This document shows, piece by piece, positions 23,682 through 38,057 of a DNA stretch of 64,000 nt; position 1 is the first letter of the stretch; every line of letters begins with the position of its first letter. The notes below the pieces were generated by a model. That model saw nothing but the letters and a program-made list of their open reading frames with translations, was not told the DNA's origin and made no database searches. Made by a program: the position numbers and the translations under genes. Origin of the DNA: Luzula sylvatica (taxonomy: Eukaryota; Streptophyta; Magnoliopsida; Poales; Juncaceae); the NCBI GenBank assembly GCA_946800325.1, contig OX326959.1, positions 8,638,501 through 8,702,500 of the forward strand, read 5' to 3'.

Positions 23682-24074
23682 ATAATAGCTAATAGTGAGT
23701 TAGTTAGTTAGTTAGTTAATTAGTTAGTTAGTTAGTTAGTTATTTAGTTAGTTAGTTAGTTAGCGTGTAGTTAGTTAGTTAGTTAGTCAATTAGTTGGTT
23801 AGTTAATTAGTTAGTTAGTTGGTCAGTTAGTGGGTATGTAGGAAGGTAGTTAGTTACTTAATGGTTACGTATGAAGGTAGTTAATTAGTTTGTTAGTTTG
23901 TTAATTAATTAGTTAGTTAGTTAGTTAGTTAGTTAATTAGTTAGTTAGTTAGTTAGTTAGCTTGTAGTATGTTATTTAGTTAGTTTGTTAGTTAGTTAGT
24001 TTGTTCGTTACTTTGTGGGTATGTAGGAAGGTAGTTATTTAGTTAGTTAGATAGTTAGTTAGTTTATTCTCTAG

Positions 24075-24124
<50 letters not shown>

Positions 24125-24180
24125 ATTAGTTAGTTAGTTAGTCAGTTAGCTAGTAGTTAGTTATTTAGTTAGTTAATTAC

Positions 24181-24218
<38 letters not shown>

Positions 24219-24334
24219 GTTAGTTAGTTAGTTAATTAGTTAGTTACTTAGTTACTTAGTTAGTGGGTTTGTAGGAAGGTAGTTACTTAATTAGGTAGTT
24301 AGTTAGTTAGTTAGTTAATAAGTATGTATGAAAG

Positions 24335-24368
<34 letters not shown>

Positions 24369-24899
24369 ATTAGTTAGTTAGTAAGTTAGTAAGTTAGCAA
24401 GTAGCTAGTTAGTTAATTAGTTAGTTATTTAGTTAGTTAGTTATTTAGTTAGTTAGTTAGTTAGTCAGTTTGTTAGTTAGTTAGTTAGTTAGTTCGATTG
24501 TTTGTTAGTTAGTATGCTCGTTCGATTAGTGGGTATGTAGGAAGGTAGTTGTCAGTTAATTAGTTAGTCAATTAGTTAGTCAGTTAGTTAGCTAGTAGTT
24601 TGTTAGATAGTTAGTTAGAGAGTTAGGTAGTTAGTTAGTTAGTTAGTTAGTTAATATGTATGTAAGAAGGTTGTTAGTTAGTTAGTTAGTTAGATAGTTA
24701 GTAAATTAGCTAGTTATCTAGTAGTTAGTTAGTTAGTTAGTTAGTTAGTTAATTAGGTAGTTAGTTAGTTAGTTAGTAGTTAGTTAGTTAGACAGTAAGA
24801 TGTTAGTTAATTAGTTATTTAATTAGTTAGTGAGTTAGTTACTTAGTTAGTGGGTTTGTAGGAAGGTAGTTATTTAATTAGTTAGTTAGGTAGTTAGTT

Positions 24900-25386
24900 A
24901 ATAAGTATGTATGAAAGTTGTAAGTTGGTTAGTTAGTTAGTTTGTTAATTAGTTAGTTAGTAAGTTAGCTAGTAGTTAGTTAGTTAGTTAGTCATTTAGT
25001 TAGTTAGTTTGTTAGTTAGTTAGTTAATTGGTTAGTTAGTCAATATGTATGTAAGATGGAAGTTAGTTAGTTAGTTCGATAGTTAGTTAATTAGTTAGGT
25101 AGTTAGTTAGTTAGTTGGTTATCTAGTAGTTAGTTAGTTAGATAATTCACAAGTTAGTTATTTAGTTAGTTAGTTAGTTAGTTAGCTAGCTAGCAAGTTA
25201 GTTAGTTAGTAGGTAAGTAAGGAGGTAGTTAGTTCGTTAGTTAATAGGTATGTAGGAAGATCGTTAGTCAGTTAGTGAGTTATTTATTTAGTAAGTTAAT
25301 TAGTGGGTTTGTAGGAAGGCAGTTAGTTAATTAGTTAGTTAGGTAGGTAGGTAGTTAGTTAGTTAGTTAATAAGTATGTATGAAGG

Positions 25387-25400
<14 letters not shown>
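24900..25400 (+). repeat. Satellite segment duplicated at about 27690-28200
   Basis: The order TATGAAAGTTGTAAGTTGG, GGAAGTTAG, GATAATTCACAAG (25141) recurs at 27690-28200 (GATAATTCAC at 27930). The offset is about 2789 bp. Confidence 0.7.
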
Positions 25401-25429
<29 letters not shown>

Positions 25430-25839
25430 ATAGTAAATTAGTTAGTGAGTTAGTTACTTAGTTAGTGGGTTTGTAGGAAGGTAGTTAGTTAATTAGTTAG
25501 TTAGGTAGTTAGTTAGGTAGTTAGTTAATAAGTATGAAGGAAAGTTGTAAGTTAGTTAGTTAGTTAGTTTGTTAATTAGTTAGTTAGTTAATATGTATGT
25601 AACATGTTAGTCAAAGTTAGTTCGTTCGTTAGTTAATTAGTTAGTTAGTTAGTTAATTAGTTAGTTATTTAGTTTGTTACATAGTTAGTGGGTATGTAGG
25701 AAGGTAGCTAGTAAGTTAGTTAGGTAGTTAGTTAATTAGTTGGTTAGTTAGTTAGCTAGGAGTTTGTTAGTTAGTTATTTAGTTAGTTAGCTAGTAGTTA
25801 GTCAGTTAGTTAGTTAGTTGGTTAATTTGTTAGTTAGTT

Positions 25840-25886
25840 AATATTTATGTAACATGTTAGTCAAAGTTAGTTCGTTCGTTAGTTAA

Positions 25887-25920
<34 letters not shown>

Positions 25921-26312
25921 GGTTATATAGTAGTTAGTTCGTTAGATAGTTCACAAGTTAGTTATTTAGTTAGTTAGACAGTTAGTTAGCTAGTTAGTTA
26001 GTTAGTTAGTTAGTTAGTGGGTATGTAAGGAGGTAGTTTGTTAGTTAGTTAATAGGTATGTCGGAAGATCGTTTGTTAGTTAGTTGGTTAGTTAGTTATT
26101 TAGTTAGTTAGTGGGTTTGCAGGAAGGTAGTTAGTTAATTAGCTAGTTAGGTAGGTATGTAGATAGTTAGTTAATAAGTATGTATGAAGGTAGTTAGTTA
26201 GTTAGTTAGTTAGTTAGTTAATTAGTTAGCTAGTATGTTAGTTAGTTAGTTAATGGGTATGTAGGAAGGTAGTTAGTTTGTTAGTTAGTTAATTAATAGG
26301 TCTGTAGGATGG

Positions 26313-26357
<45 letters not shown>

Positions 26358-26725
26358 GTTAGTTGATTGTTACTTAGTTAGTTAGGTAGTTAGTTAATTG
26401 GTTAGTTAGGTAGGTATGTAGGTAGTTAGTTAATAAGTATGTAGGAAGGTGGTTAGTTATTTATTGGGTACGCAGGAAGGTAGTTAATTAGTTAGTTAAT
26501 TTGTTAGTTAGTTAGTTAATTAATTGGTTAGTTAGTTAGTTTGCTAGTAGTTAGTTAGTTGGTATGTAGGAAGGTAGTTAGTTAGTTAGTTAGTTAATTA
26601 ATAGGTCTGTAGGATGGTAGTTAGTTCGTTAGTTAGTGGGTATGCAGGAAGGTAGTTATTTAGTTAGTTAGATAGTTAGATAGTTAGTTAGTTAGTTCTC
26701 TAGTAGTTAGTTAGTTAGTTAGTTT

Positions 26726-26769
<44 letters not shown>

Positions 26770-27018
26770 CTTAGTTAATTAGATAGTTAGTTACTTAGTT
26801 ACTTAGTTAGTGGGTTTGTAGGAAGGTAGTTACTTAATTAGTTAGTTAGGTAGTTAGTTAGTTAGTTAGTTAATAAGTACGTATTAAAGTAGTTAGTTAG
26901 TTATTTTGTAAGTTAGTTAGTTAATTAGTTAGTTAGTAAGTTAGCTAGTAGTTAGTTAGTTAATTTGTTAGTTATTTAGTCAGTTAGTTATTTAGTTAGT
27001 TAGTTAGTTACTCAGTTT

Positions 27019-27054
<36 letters not shown>

Positions 27055-27690
27055 CTTAGCTAGTAGTCGGTTAGTAAGTTAGTTAGTTAGTTTGTTAGTT
27101 AGTTAGTGGTATGTAAGAAGGTAGTTAGTTAGTTAGTGGGTACGTAGGAAGGTAGTTAGTTAGTTAGTTAGTTGATTAGTTAGTTAGTTTATTAATAAGT
27201 TAGTTAGTTATTTTGCTAGTAGTTAGTAAGTTAGTTAGTGGGTATGTAGGAAGGTAGTTAGTTAGTTAATTAATATGTATGTAGGATGGTAGTTAGTTAT
27301 TTAGTTAGTCAGTTAGTTATTTAGTTAGTTAGCTAGTAGTTAGTTAGTTAGTTTGTTAGTTACTTACTTAGTTAGTTAATTAGTTAGTTAGTTAATTTGT
27401 CAGTTATTTAGTTATTTAGTTTGATACCGTGTAGTTAGTTAGCCTGTTAGTCAATTGGTTGGTTAGTTAATTAGTTAGTTAGGTAGTTAGTTAGTTAGTT
27501 AGCTTGTAGTAACTTAGTTAGTTAGTTAGTTAGCTAGTTAGTTGGTTTGTTCGTTAGTTAGTGGGTATGGAGAAAGGTAGTTGTTAGTTAGTTAGTTAGT
27601 TAGTTAATTAGTTAGTTAGTTAGTTAGTAGTTAGTTAGTTAGTTAGTTAGTTAATTAGTTAGTTACTCAGTTCGTTCGTTAGTTAGTTAA
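25840..27690 (+). repeat. Right copy of the 6.2-9.7 kb satellite duplication
   Basis: It carries the same ordered rare variants as 6198-9690 but is shorter by about 1.65 kb. The block at 24900-25400 is repeated immediately after it. Confidence 0.75.
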
Positions 27691-29270
27691 TAAGTATGTA
27701 TGAAAGTTGTAAGTTGGTTAGTTAGTTAGTTTGTTAATTAGTTAGTTAGTAAGTTAGCTAGTAGTTAGTTAGTTAGTTAGTCATTTAGTTAGTTAGATTG
27801 TTAGTTAGTTAGTTAATTGGTTAGTTAGTCAATATGTATGTTAGATGGAAGTTATTTAGTTAGTTCGATAGTTAGTTAATTAGTTAGGTAGTTAGTTAGT
27901 TAGTTGGTTATCTAGTAGTTAGTTAGTTAGATAATTCACAAGTTAGTTATTTAGTTAGTTAGTTAGTTAGTTAGTTAGCTAGCAAGCTAGTTAGTTAGTA
28001 GGTAAGTAAGGGGGTAGTTAGTTCGTTAGTTAATAGGTATGTTGGAAGATCGTTAGTCAGTTAGTGAGTTATTTATTTAGTAAGTTAATTAGTGGGTTTG
28101 TAGGAAGGCAGTTAGTTAATTAGTTAGTTAGGTAGGTAGGTAGTTAGTTAGTTAATAAGTATGTATGAAGGTAGTTAGTTAGTTAGTTAGTTAGTTAGTT
28201 AATAAGTAAGTTAGCTAGTAGTTAGTTAGTTAGTTAGTTAGTTAATAAGTAAGTTAGCTAGTAGTTAGTTAGTTAGTTAGTTAGTTAGTTATTTAGTTAG
28301 TTAGTTTGTAAGCGTGTAGTCAGTTTATTAGTTAGTCAATTGGTTGGTTAGTTAATTAGTTAGTTAATTAGTTAGTAAGTTCATTAATTAGTTAATTAGT
28401 TAGTTAGTTAGTTTGCTTGTAGTTAGTTAGTTAGTTAGTCAGTTAGTTGGTTTGTTCGTTAGTTAGTGGGTATGTAGTAAGTTCATTAATTAGTTCGTTA
28501 TTTAGTTAGTTCGTTATCTAGTAGTTAGTTAGTTAATTAGTTAGTCAGTTAGTAGTTAGTTAGTTATTTTGTTAGTTACTTAGTCAGTAAGTTGTTAGTT
28601 AGTTAGTTAGTTAATTAGTTAGTTAGCGAGTCAGTTACTAAGTTAATGGGTTTGTAGGAAGGTTGTTAGTTAATTGGTTAGTAAGGTAGTCCGTTAGGTA
28701 GTTAGCTAATAAGTATGTATGAAAGTTCTAAGTTTGTTTGTTTGTTTGTTTGTTTGTTAATTAGTTAGTTAGTGAGTTAGCTAGTAGTTAGTTAGTTAGT
28801 TCATTCGTTAATTAGTTAGTGATTTAGTTAGTTAATTAGTTAGTTAGTAAGTAAGCTAGTAAGTTAGCTGGTAGTTAGTTAGTTAATTAGTTAGTTGTTT
28901 AGTTAGTTAGTTAGTTAATTTGTTAGTTAATTAGTTAGTTCGTTAGTTAATTAGTTACTTAATTACTTAGTTAGTTATTTAGTTAGTAAGTTAGTTAGCG
29001 TATAGTCAGTTAGTTAGTTAGTCAATTAGTTAGTTAGTTTGTTTGTTTGTTAGCTAATAGTATGTTAGTAAGTTAGTTAGTTTGTTAGTCAGTTAGTTTG
29101 TTAGTTAGTTAGTGGGAACGTAGGAAGGTAGATTGTTAGTTAGTTAATTAGTTAGCTGGTTAGTCAATTAATAAATTAGTTAGTTAGTTTGCTAGTATTT
29201 AGTTAGTTAGTTAGTGGGTATGTAGGAAGGTAGTTAGTTAGTTAGTTAGTTAGTTAATAGTATTTAGTTA

Positions 29271-29532
29271 CTAACTAACTAACTAACGAACTAACTACTA
29301 GCTAACTTACTAACTAATTAACAAACTAACTAACCAACTTACAACTTTCATACATACTTATTAACTAACTACCTAACTAACTACCTAACTAACTAATTAA
29401 ATAACTACTTTCCTACAAACCCACTAACTACGTAACTAACTCACTAACTAATTAAATAACTAACTAACTAACAACTTACTGACTAACTAACTAACTAACT
29501 AACTACTAACTAACTAACTCACTAACTAATTT

Positions 29533-29564
<32 letters not shown>

Positions 29565-29628
29565 CTAGATAACTACCTAATTTACTAACTATCTAACAAA
29601 CTAACAAACAACCTTCTTACATACATAT

Positions 29629-29670
<42 letters not shown>

Positions 29671-30208
29671 CTGACTTACTAATTGACTAACTAACTAACT
29701 GACAGCTACCTTCCTACATACCCACTAATCAAACGAACATACTAACTAACAAACAAACTAACTAACTAACTAACTAACAAACTGACTAACTAACTAACTG
29801 ACTAACTAACTAACTAACTAAATAACTAACTGACTAAATAACTAACTACTAGCTAACTTATTAATTAACTAACTAACTACCTACCTACCTAACTAACTAA
29901 TTAACTAACTACCTTCCTACAAACCCACTAACTAAATAACTAGATAAGTAACTAACTAACTCACTAACTAACTAACAATCTTCCTACATACCTATTAACT
30001 AACTAACTAACTAACTTGCTAGCTAGCTAACTAACTGACTAACTAACAAAATATCTAACTTGTGAACTATCTAACTAACTAACTACTAGATAACCAACTA
30101 ACTAACGAATTAACTAACTATCGAACTAACTAACTAACTAACTACCATCTTACATACATATTAACTAACTAACTAATTAACTAACTAACTAAGTAACTAA
30201 CTAGCTAG

Positions 30209-30247
<39 letters not shown>

Positions 30248-30829
30248 CCATCCTACATACCTATTAATTAACTAACAATCTAACTAACTAACTACCTTCC
30301 TACATACCCACTAACTAACTAACTTACTACTAGCAAACTAACTAACGAACTTATTAATTAACTAACTAACTAACAAGCTTCCTACGTACCCACTAACTAA
30401 CAAACTACCTTCCTACATACCCACTAACTAACAAACATACTAATTAACTAACTAACTTACTAACCGACTACTAGCTAACAAACTAACTAACTAACTAACT
30501 TACTAACCAACTAACTAACTTACTCACTAACTACCTTCCTAGATACCCACTAAATAACTAACAAACTTACAAACTAACTAACTAACTAACTAACTAATTA
30601 ACTATCTAACTAACTAGTTAACTAACAAACAAACAAACTAACTAACTAACTAAACAACATACTAATTAACTAACTCACTACTAGCTAACTTACTAGTTTA
30701 CTTACTAACTAACTAATTAACAAACTAAATAACAAACTAATTAATTAACTAACTAACTAACTACTAGATAACTTACTAACTAACTAATTAACAAACTAAC
30801 TAACTAACTAACTAACAACCTTATTACAT

Positions 30830-30901
<72 letters not shown>

Positions 30902-31072
30902 CTAGATAACTAGCTAATTTAGTAACCATCTAACTAACTAACTAACAACCTTGTTACATACATATTAACTAACTAACTAACTAACTAACTAATTAACTAA
31001 CTAATTGACTAACTAACTAACTGACAGCTACCTTCCTATATACCCACTAATCAAACGAACATACTACCTAAC

Positions 31073-31105
<33 letters not shown>

Positions 31106-31333
31106 GACTGACTGACTAACTAACTAACTAAATAACTAACTAACTAAATGACTAACTAATTAACTAACTAACTACTAGCTGACTTACTAACTAGCTAATT
31201 AACTAACTAATATACTAACTACTTTCATACATACATATTTACTAACTAACTAACTAACTAACTACCTAACTAACTAATTAAGTAACTACCTACCTACAAA
31301 CCCACTATATAAGTAACTAAGTAACTAACGAAT

Positions 31334-31394
<61 letters not shown>

Positions 31395-31444
31395 CAGTAA
31401 CTAACTAACTAAATAGCTAACTACTAGCTAACTAACTAACTAAT

Positions 31445-31478
<34 letters not shown>

Positions 31479-32471
31479 CTAGAGAACTAACTAACTAACT
31501 ATCTAACTATCTAACTAACTAAATAACTACCTTCCTGTATACCCACTAAGTAACGAACAAACCAACTAAGTAAATAACAAACAAACTAACTAACTTACTA
31601 CAAGCTAACTAACTAACTAACTGACTAATTAATTAACTAACTAACTAATTAACTAACTAACTGACTACCTTCATACGTACCCACTAACTAACTAACTACC
31701 TTCCTACATAGCCACTTACTAACCAACAAACTAACTAACTAACTAATTAACTAATCAACTAATTGACTAACTAACTAACTGACTACACGCTAACTAACTA
31801 ACTAACTAAATAACTAACTAACTAACTAACTACTAGCTAACTTACTAACTAACTAATTAACAAACTAACTCACTACATTCATACATACTTATTAACTAAC
31901 TAACTCCTTACCTACCTAACTAACTAATTAACTACATACCTTCCTACAAACCCACAAACTAACAAACTAAATAAATAATTAACTAACTCACTAACTAACT
32001 AACGATCTTCCTACGTACCTATTAACTAACTACCTCCTTACTTACCCACTAACTAACTAACTAACTAGCTAGCTAACTAACTAACTAACTAACTAACTAA
32101 ATAACTAACTTGTGAACTATCTAACTAACTAACTACTAGATAACCAACTAACTAATTAACTAACAATCGAACTAACAAACTAACTACCATCTTACATACA
32201 TATTAACTAATTAACCAACTAACTAACTAACTAACTAACTACTAGCTAACTAACTAAATAACTAACTAACTAACTAACTAACTACCGTCCTAGATACCTA
32301 TTAACTAAATAACTAACTAACTAGCAACCTTCCTACATACCCACTAACTAACTAACTAACTACTGGCAAACTAACTAACTAACTTATTAATTAACTAACT
32401 AACTAACTAATTAACTAACTAACTTCCTTCCTACGTACCCACTAACCAACTAACTACCTTCCTACATACCC

Positions 32472-32518
<47 letters not shown>

Positions 32519-32668
32519 GACTGACTAACTAACTAACTAACTACTAGCTAGCTAACAAACTAACTAATTAAGTAACTTACTAACTAACAGCTACCTTCCT
32601 ACATACCAACTAACTAACGAACAAACCAACTAACTAACTAACTAACTAACTAACTACAAGCAAACTAG

Positions 32669-32704
<36 letters not shown>

Positions 32705-33229
32705 TTAATTAACTAACTAACTAACTAATTAATTAACTAAATATTAGCTACCTTCCTACGTACCCACTAACTAACTAACTACCTTCCTACATACCCAATA
32801 ACTAACCAACAAACAACCTGACTAACTAATTAACTATCTAATAATTAACTAACTCACTAACTTACTAACTAAATAACTAACTAACTAACTAACTAACTAA
32901 CGAACGACTAGTTAACTAACTAACTAACTAATTAACTAACTAACTAACAAACTTACTACCTTCATACATACTTATTAACTAACTAACTACCAACCTACCT
33001 AACTAACTAATAAACTAACTACCTTCCTACATACCCACTAACTAACTAACTAACTAACTAACTATCATTCTACATACCTATTAACTAACTAACTAACTAC
33101 CTCCTTACGTACCCACTAACTAACTAAGAAACTCACTAACTGACTATATAGCTAACTAACTAACTAACTTGTGAACTATCTAACTTGTGTACTATCTAAC
33201 GAACTAACTAACTACCTCCTTACATACCC

Positions 33230-33268
<39 letters not shown>

Positions 33269-33981
33269 TGTGAACTATCAAACTAACTGACTAACTACTA
33301 GATAACCAACTAACTAACTAACTAACAAGCTAATTAACTAACTATCGAACTAACTAACTAACTACTATCTTACATACATATTAACTAACTAACTAATTAA
33401 CTAACTAACTAAATAACTAACTACTAGCTAACAAACTAACTAACTAACTAACAAACTAATTAACTAGTAGCTAACTAACTAACTAATTAACTAACTAACT
33501 AACTAACTAACTAGCTGCCTTCCTACATACGCACTAACTAACGAACATACCAACTAACTAACTTACTAACAAACTAACTAACAAACTAACTAACAAACTA
33601 GCTAACTAAGTAACTAACTAACTTACTAACTAACAAATTAACTAAGTAACTAACTAAATAACTAACTAACTACCTACATACCAACTAATTTACTAACTAA
33701 TTACCTAACTAACTAAATAACTCACTAACTAACTAACTAACTACTAGTTAACAAACTAACTAACTAACAACTAGATAACTAACTAACTAAGTAACAAAAT
33801 AACTAACTATCTACCATCACACTTAACTTTTAACTAACTAACTAACAACCTACTAACAAATTAACTAACTACCTTCCTACAAACCCACTAACTAAGTAAC
33901 TAACAAACTAACTAATTAACTAGCTAACTAACTAATTAAATAACTACCTTCCTACAAACCCAATAAATAAGTAACTAACTC

Positions 33982-34031
<50 letters not shown>

Positions 34032-35304
34032 AAACTGACTAACTAACTAACTAACTAACTAAGTAAGTAACTAAATAACTAAATAACTAACTACTAGCTA
34101 ACTAACTAATTAACTAACTAACTAACTAACTAACTAACCAACTACTAGAGAACTAACTAACTAACTATCTAACTAACTAAATAACTACCATCTTACATAA
34201 ATATTAACTAACTCAATAACTAATTGACTAACTAACTAATTAATTAACTAACTAACTAACTAACCAAATACTAGCTAACTAACTAACTAACTAATTAACT
34301 AACTAACTACCTAACTACCTTCTTACGTACCCACTAACTAACTAATTAACTCACTAACTAACTAACAAACTAACTTACTGACCAACTACTAGCTAACTAA
34401 CTCGCTAACTATCTAACTAACTAACTAACTAATCAACTAACTGACTAACTAACTAACTAACTAACTCACTAACTACCTTCCTAGATACCCACAAAATAAC
34501 TAACTAACTAACTAACTAACTAACAAACTAACTAATTAACTTAACTAACTAACTAATTAACTCAAACAAACAAACTAACAAACTAACTAACTAACTAATT
34601 ACTTAAGTAACTAACTAACTAACTAACTAACTAACTACTAGCTAACTTACAATCTAACTAATTAACTAACTAACTGACTTTCAACTTTCATACATACTTA
34701 CTACCTAACTACCTAACTAACTAATTAACAAACTACCTTCCTACAAACCCACTAACTAAGCAACTAATTAACTAACTAATTAACTAACAAACAAACAAAC
34801 TAACAACTTACTAACTAACTAAGTAACTAACTAACTAACTACCTAACTAACTAACTAACTAACTAATTAACAAACTAATTAACTAACTAACTAACTAACT
34901 TACTAACTAACTAACTAAATAACTACTATATAACTAACTAAATAACTAACTATCTAACTAACTAAATAACTACCTTCTTACATACATATTAACTAACTAA
35001 CTAACTCACTGACTAACTAATTAACTAACTAACTAACTAACTAATTAACTACTAGCTAACTAACTAACTAATTAACTAACTAACATACTAACTAACTAAC
35101 TAACAGTTACCTTCGTACATACCCACTAACTAACGAACATACCAACTAACTGACTAACTAACTAACTAACTTACTACAAGCTAACTAATTAACTAACTAA
35201 CTAATTAATGAACTAACTAACTAATTAACTAACGAATTAACTGACCAACTAATTTACTAACTAACTAACTGACTACACACTAACTAACTAACTAACTACC
35301 TAAA

Positions 35305-35338
<34 letters not shown>

Positions 35339-35791
35339 CTAGCAAACTTACTAACTAACTAATTAAGTGACTAACTAACTAACTAACTACCTTCATACAT
35401 ACTTATTAACTGACTAACTACCTACCTAACAAACTAACTAATTAACTAACTACCTTCCTACAAACCCACTAACTAACTAACTAACGATCTTCCTACGTAC
35501 CAATTAACTAACGAACTAACTACCTCCTTACTTACCCACTAACTACATAACTAGCAAGCTAGCTAACTTACTAACTAACTAACTAACTAAATAACTGACT
35601 TTTGAACTATCTAACTAACTAATTACTAGATAACCAACTAACTAACTAACTAACTTACTAACTAACTAATTGACTGACTATCGAACTAACTAACTAACTA
35701 CCATCTTACATACATATTAACTAACTAACTAATTAACTAACTAACTAACAAACTAACTAACTAACTACTAGCTAACTAACTAACTAAGTAT

Positions 35792-35827
<36 letters not shown>

Positions 35828-35922
35828 TTACCATCCTACAAACCTATTAACTAACTAACTAACTAACTATCGAACTAACTAACTACCATTTTGCATACAT
35901 ATTAACTAACTAACTAAACAAT

Positions 35923-35956
<34 letters not shown>

Positions 35957-36716
35957 CTAGCTAACTAACTAAATAACCAACTAACCAACTAACTAACTTA
36001 CTACCATCCTACATACCTATTAACTAACTAACTAAATAACTAACTACCTTCCTACATACCCACTAACTAACTAACTAACTACTAGCAAACAAACTAACTA
36101 ACTTATTAATTATATAACTAACTAACTAATTAACTAACTAACTAACTACCTTCCTACGTACGTACCCACTAACTAACTAACTACCTTCCTACACACCCAC
36201 TAACAAACTAACAAACCAACTAACTAACTAACTTACGAACCGATTACTAGCTAACAAACAAACTAACTAACTAACTAACTAACTAATTAACTAACTAACT
36301 GACCAACTTACTGACTAACTAACTACATACCTTCCTAGATACCCACTAAATAACTAACTAACCAACTAACTGACTAACTAACTAATTATCTAACTGACTA
36401 ACTAATTAACTAACAAACTAACTAACTAACTTACTAACTAATTAACTAACTAACTACTAGCTAACTTACTAGCTTACTTACTAACTAACTAATTAACTAA
36501 CTAAATAACTAACTAATTAACGAACTAACTAACTAACTAATTACTAGCTAACTTACTAAATAACTAATTAACAAACTAACTAATTAACTAACTACCTTCC
36601 TACAAACCCACTAACTAAGTAACTGACTCAATAACTAACTAATTAACTAACTAACTAACTAACAACTTACGTACTAAGTAACTAACTAAATAACTAACAA
36701 ACTATAACTAACTAAT

Positions 36717-36750
<34 letters not shown>

Positions 36751-37013
36751 GCTAACTAACTACTAGATAACGAACTAACTAAATAACTAACTATCAAACT
36801 AACTAAATAACTACCTTCTTACATACATATTAACTAACTAAGTAACCAACTGACTAACTAACTAACTAATTAACTAATTTAATAACTATCTACTAGCTAA
36901 CTAACAAACTAATTAACAAACAAACTAACTGACTAACGGCTACCTTCCTACACACCCACTAACTGACGAACAAACCAACTAACTAACTAACTAACTAACT
37001 AACTTACTACAAG

Positions 37014-37049
<36 letters not shown>

Positions 37050-37901
37050 TTGACTACCTTCATACGTACCCACTAACTAACTAACTACCGTCCTACATAC
37101 CCACTAACTAACCAACAAACTAACTAACTAACTAATTAACTAACTAATTACACACTAACAAACTAAATAACTAAATAACTGACTAATTAACTAACTAACT
37201 AATTAACTAACTAACTAACTAACTAACTAACTACTAGCTAACTAACTAAATACCTAACTAAATAAATAACTAACTACCATCCTACATACCTATTAGTTTA
37301 CTAACTAACTAACTAACTAACTACCTTCTTACATACCCAATAGCTAACAACCTACTACTAGAAAACTAACTAACTAACTTATTAATTGACTAGCTAACTA
37401 ACTAATTAACTAACTAACTAACTAACTACCTTCCTACGTACCCACTAACTAACTAACTACCTTCCTACATACCCCCCTAACTAACTAACGAACAAACTAA
37501 CTAACTAACTAACTAACTAACTTACTAACCGACTACTAGCTAACTGACAAACTAACTAACTAACTAACTATCCAACTAACTAACTAACTAACTAACTACC
37601 TTCCAAGATACTCACTAAATAACTAACAAACAAACTAACTAACTAACTAACTAGCTAATTAACTAACTAACTAACTAATTAACTATCAAACAAACAAACT
37701 AACTAACTAACTAACTAATCAACTAACTAATTAACTAACTCTCTACTAGTTAACTTACTAGTTAACTTACTAACTAATTAACTAACTAAATAACTAACTA
37801 ACTAACTGACTAACTACTAGCTAACTTACTAACTAACTAATTAACAAACTAACTAACTAACCAACTTACAACTTTCATACATACTTATTAACTAACTAAC
37901 T
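29271..37901 (-). repeat. CTAA-phase satellite (inverted block)
   Basis: The repeat phase switches from TTAG to CTAA at about 29266-29279 (TTAGTTACTAACTAA). The block contains exact complements of islands seen in the TTAG blocks, for example CCTTCCTACATACCCACTAA and CCCACTAATCAAACGAACAT. It is therefore an inverted copy of the same satellite and not a different repeat. No gene is present. Confidence 0.95.
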
Positions 37902-38026
37902 AATTGCCACGTGGCAGCCAGCTATTGGCTGCAGCTAAAGTGGTGGAAAGCTGCAGCCAATCGCTGGCTGCCACGTGGCAATTCGTGGTCAATTCTTGGG
38001 AAAAAGTGTGGTCTGTATCATTACTC
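37902..38026. mobile_element. Small foldback insertion with 35-bp inverted repeat
   Basis: This is the only non-satellite DNA within the 29.3-41.0 kb stretch. Arms 37902-37936 and 37949-37983 are complementary at 34 of 35 positions around a 12-base loop (AAAGTGGTGGAA). Each arm starts AATTGCCACGTGGCA, containing the palindrome CACGTG. A 43-bp unique tail (37984-38026) follows. It is probably a MITE-like foldback element or a fragment of one. Target duplications cannot be judged within CTAA repeats, and I cannot assign a superfamily. Confidence 0.6.

Positions 38027-38057
<31 letters not shown>

Larger units (their letters stand above)
6145..29270 (+). repeat. TTAG-phase tetranucleotide satellite, largest block
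   Basis: About 23 kb of degenerate (TTAG)n on the plus strand, nearly free of C. Recurrent islands include GTGGGTATGTAGGAAGGTAG, AATATGTATGTAAGAAGGT, AATAAGTATGTATGAAAG, AATAGGTATGTAGGATGG and GGTATGTAGGAAGATCG. GCTAGTAGTTAG motifs insert TAG trimers that shift the repeat register. There is no coding sequence or RNA gene; no frame stays open for more than a few codons. Kilobase-scale duplications inside the block are listed separately. Confidence 0.97.

Noticed and set aside
6145..29270. TTAG array as a telomere or interstitial telomeric repeat
   Set aside because: Plant telomeres are usually TTTAGGG and insect telomeres TTAGG. The unit here is 4 bp, highly degenerate, flips strand and is full of transposons, so nothing supports telomere function.
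37902..38026. Hairpin as a microRNA gene or a Helitron 3' end
   Set aside because: The stem is almost perfectly paired rather than miRNA-like with bulges. A Helitron end would need the hairpin about 10 bp before CTRR, but here about 43 bp lie between, and CTAA is simply the satellite.
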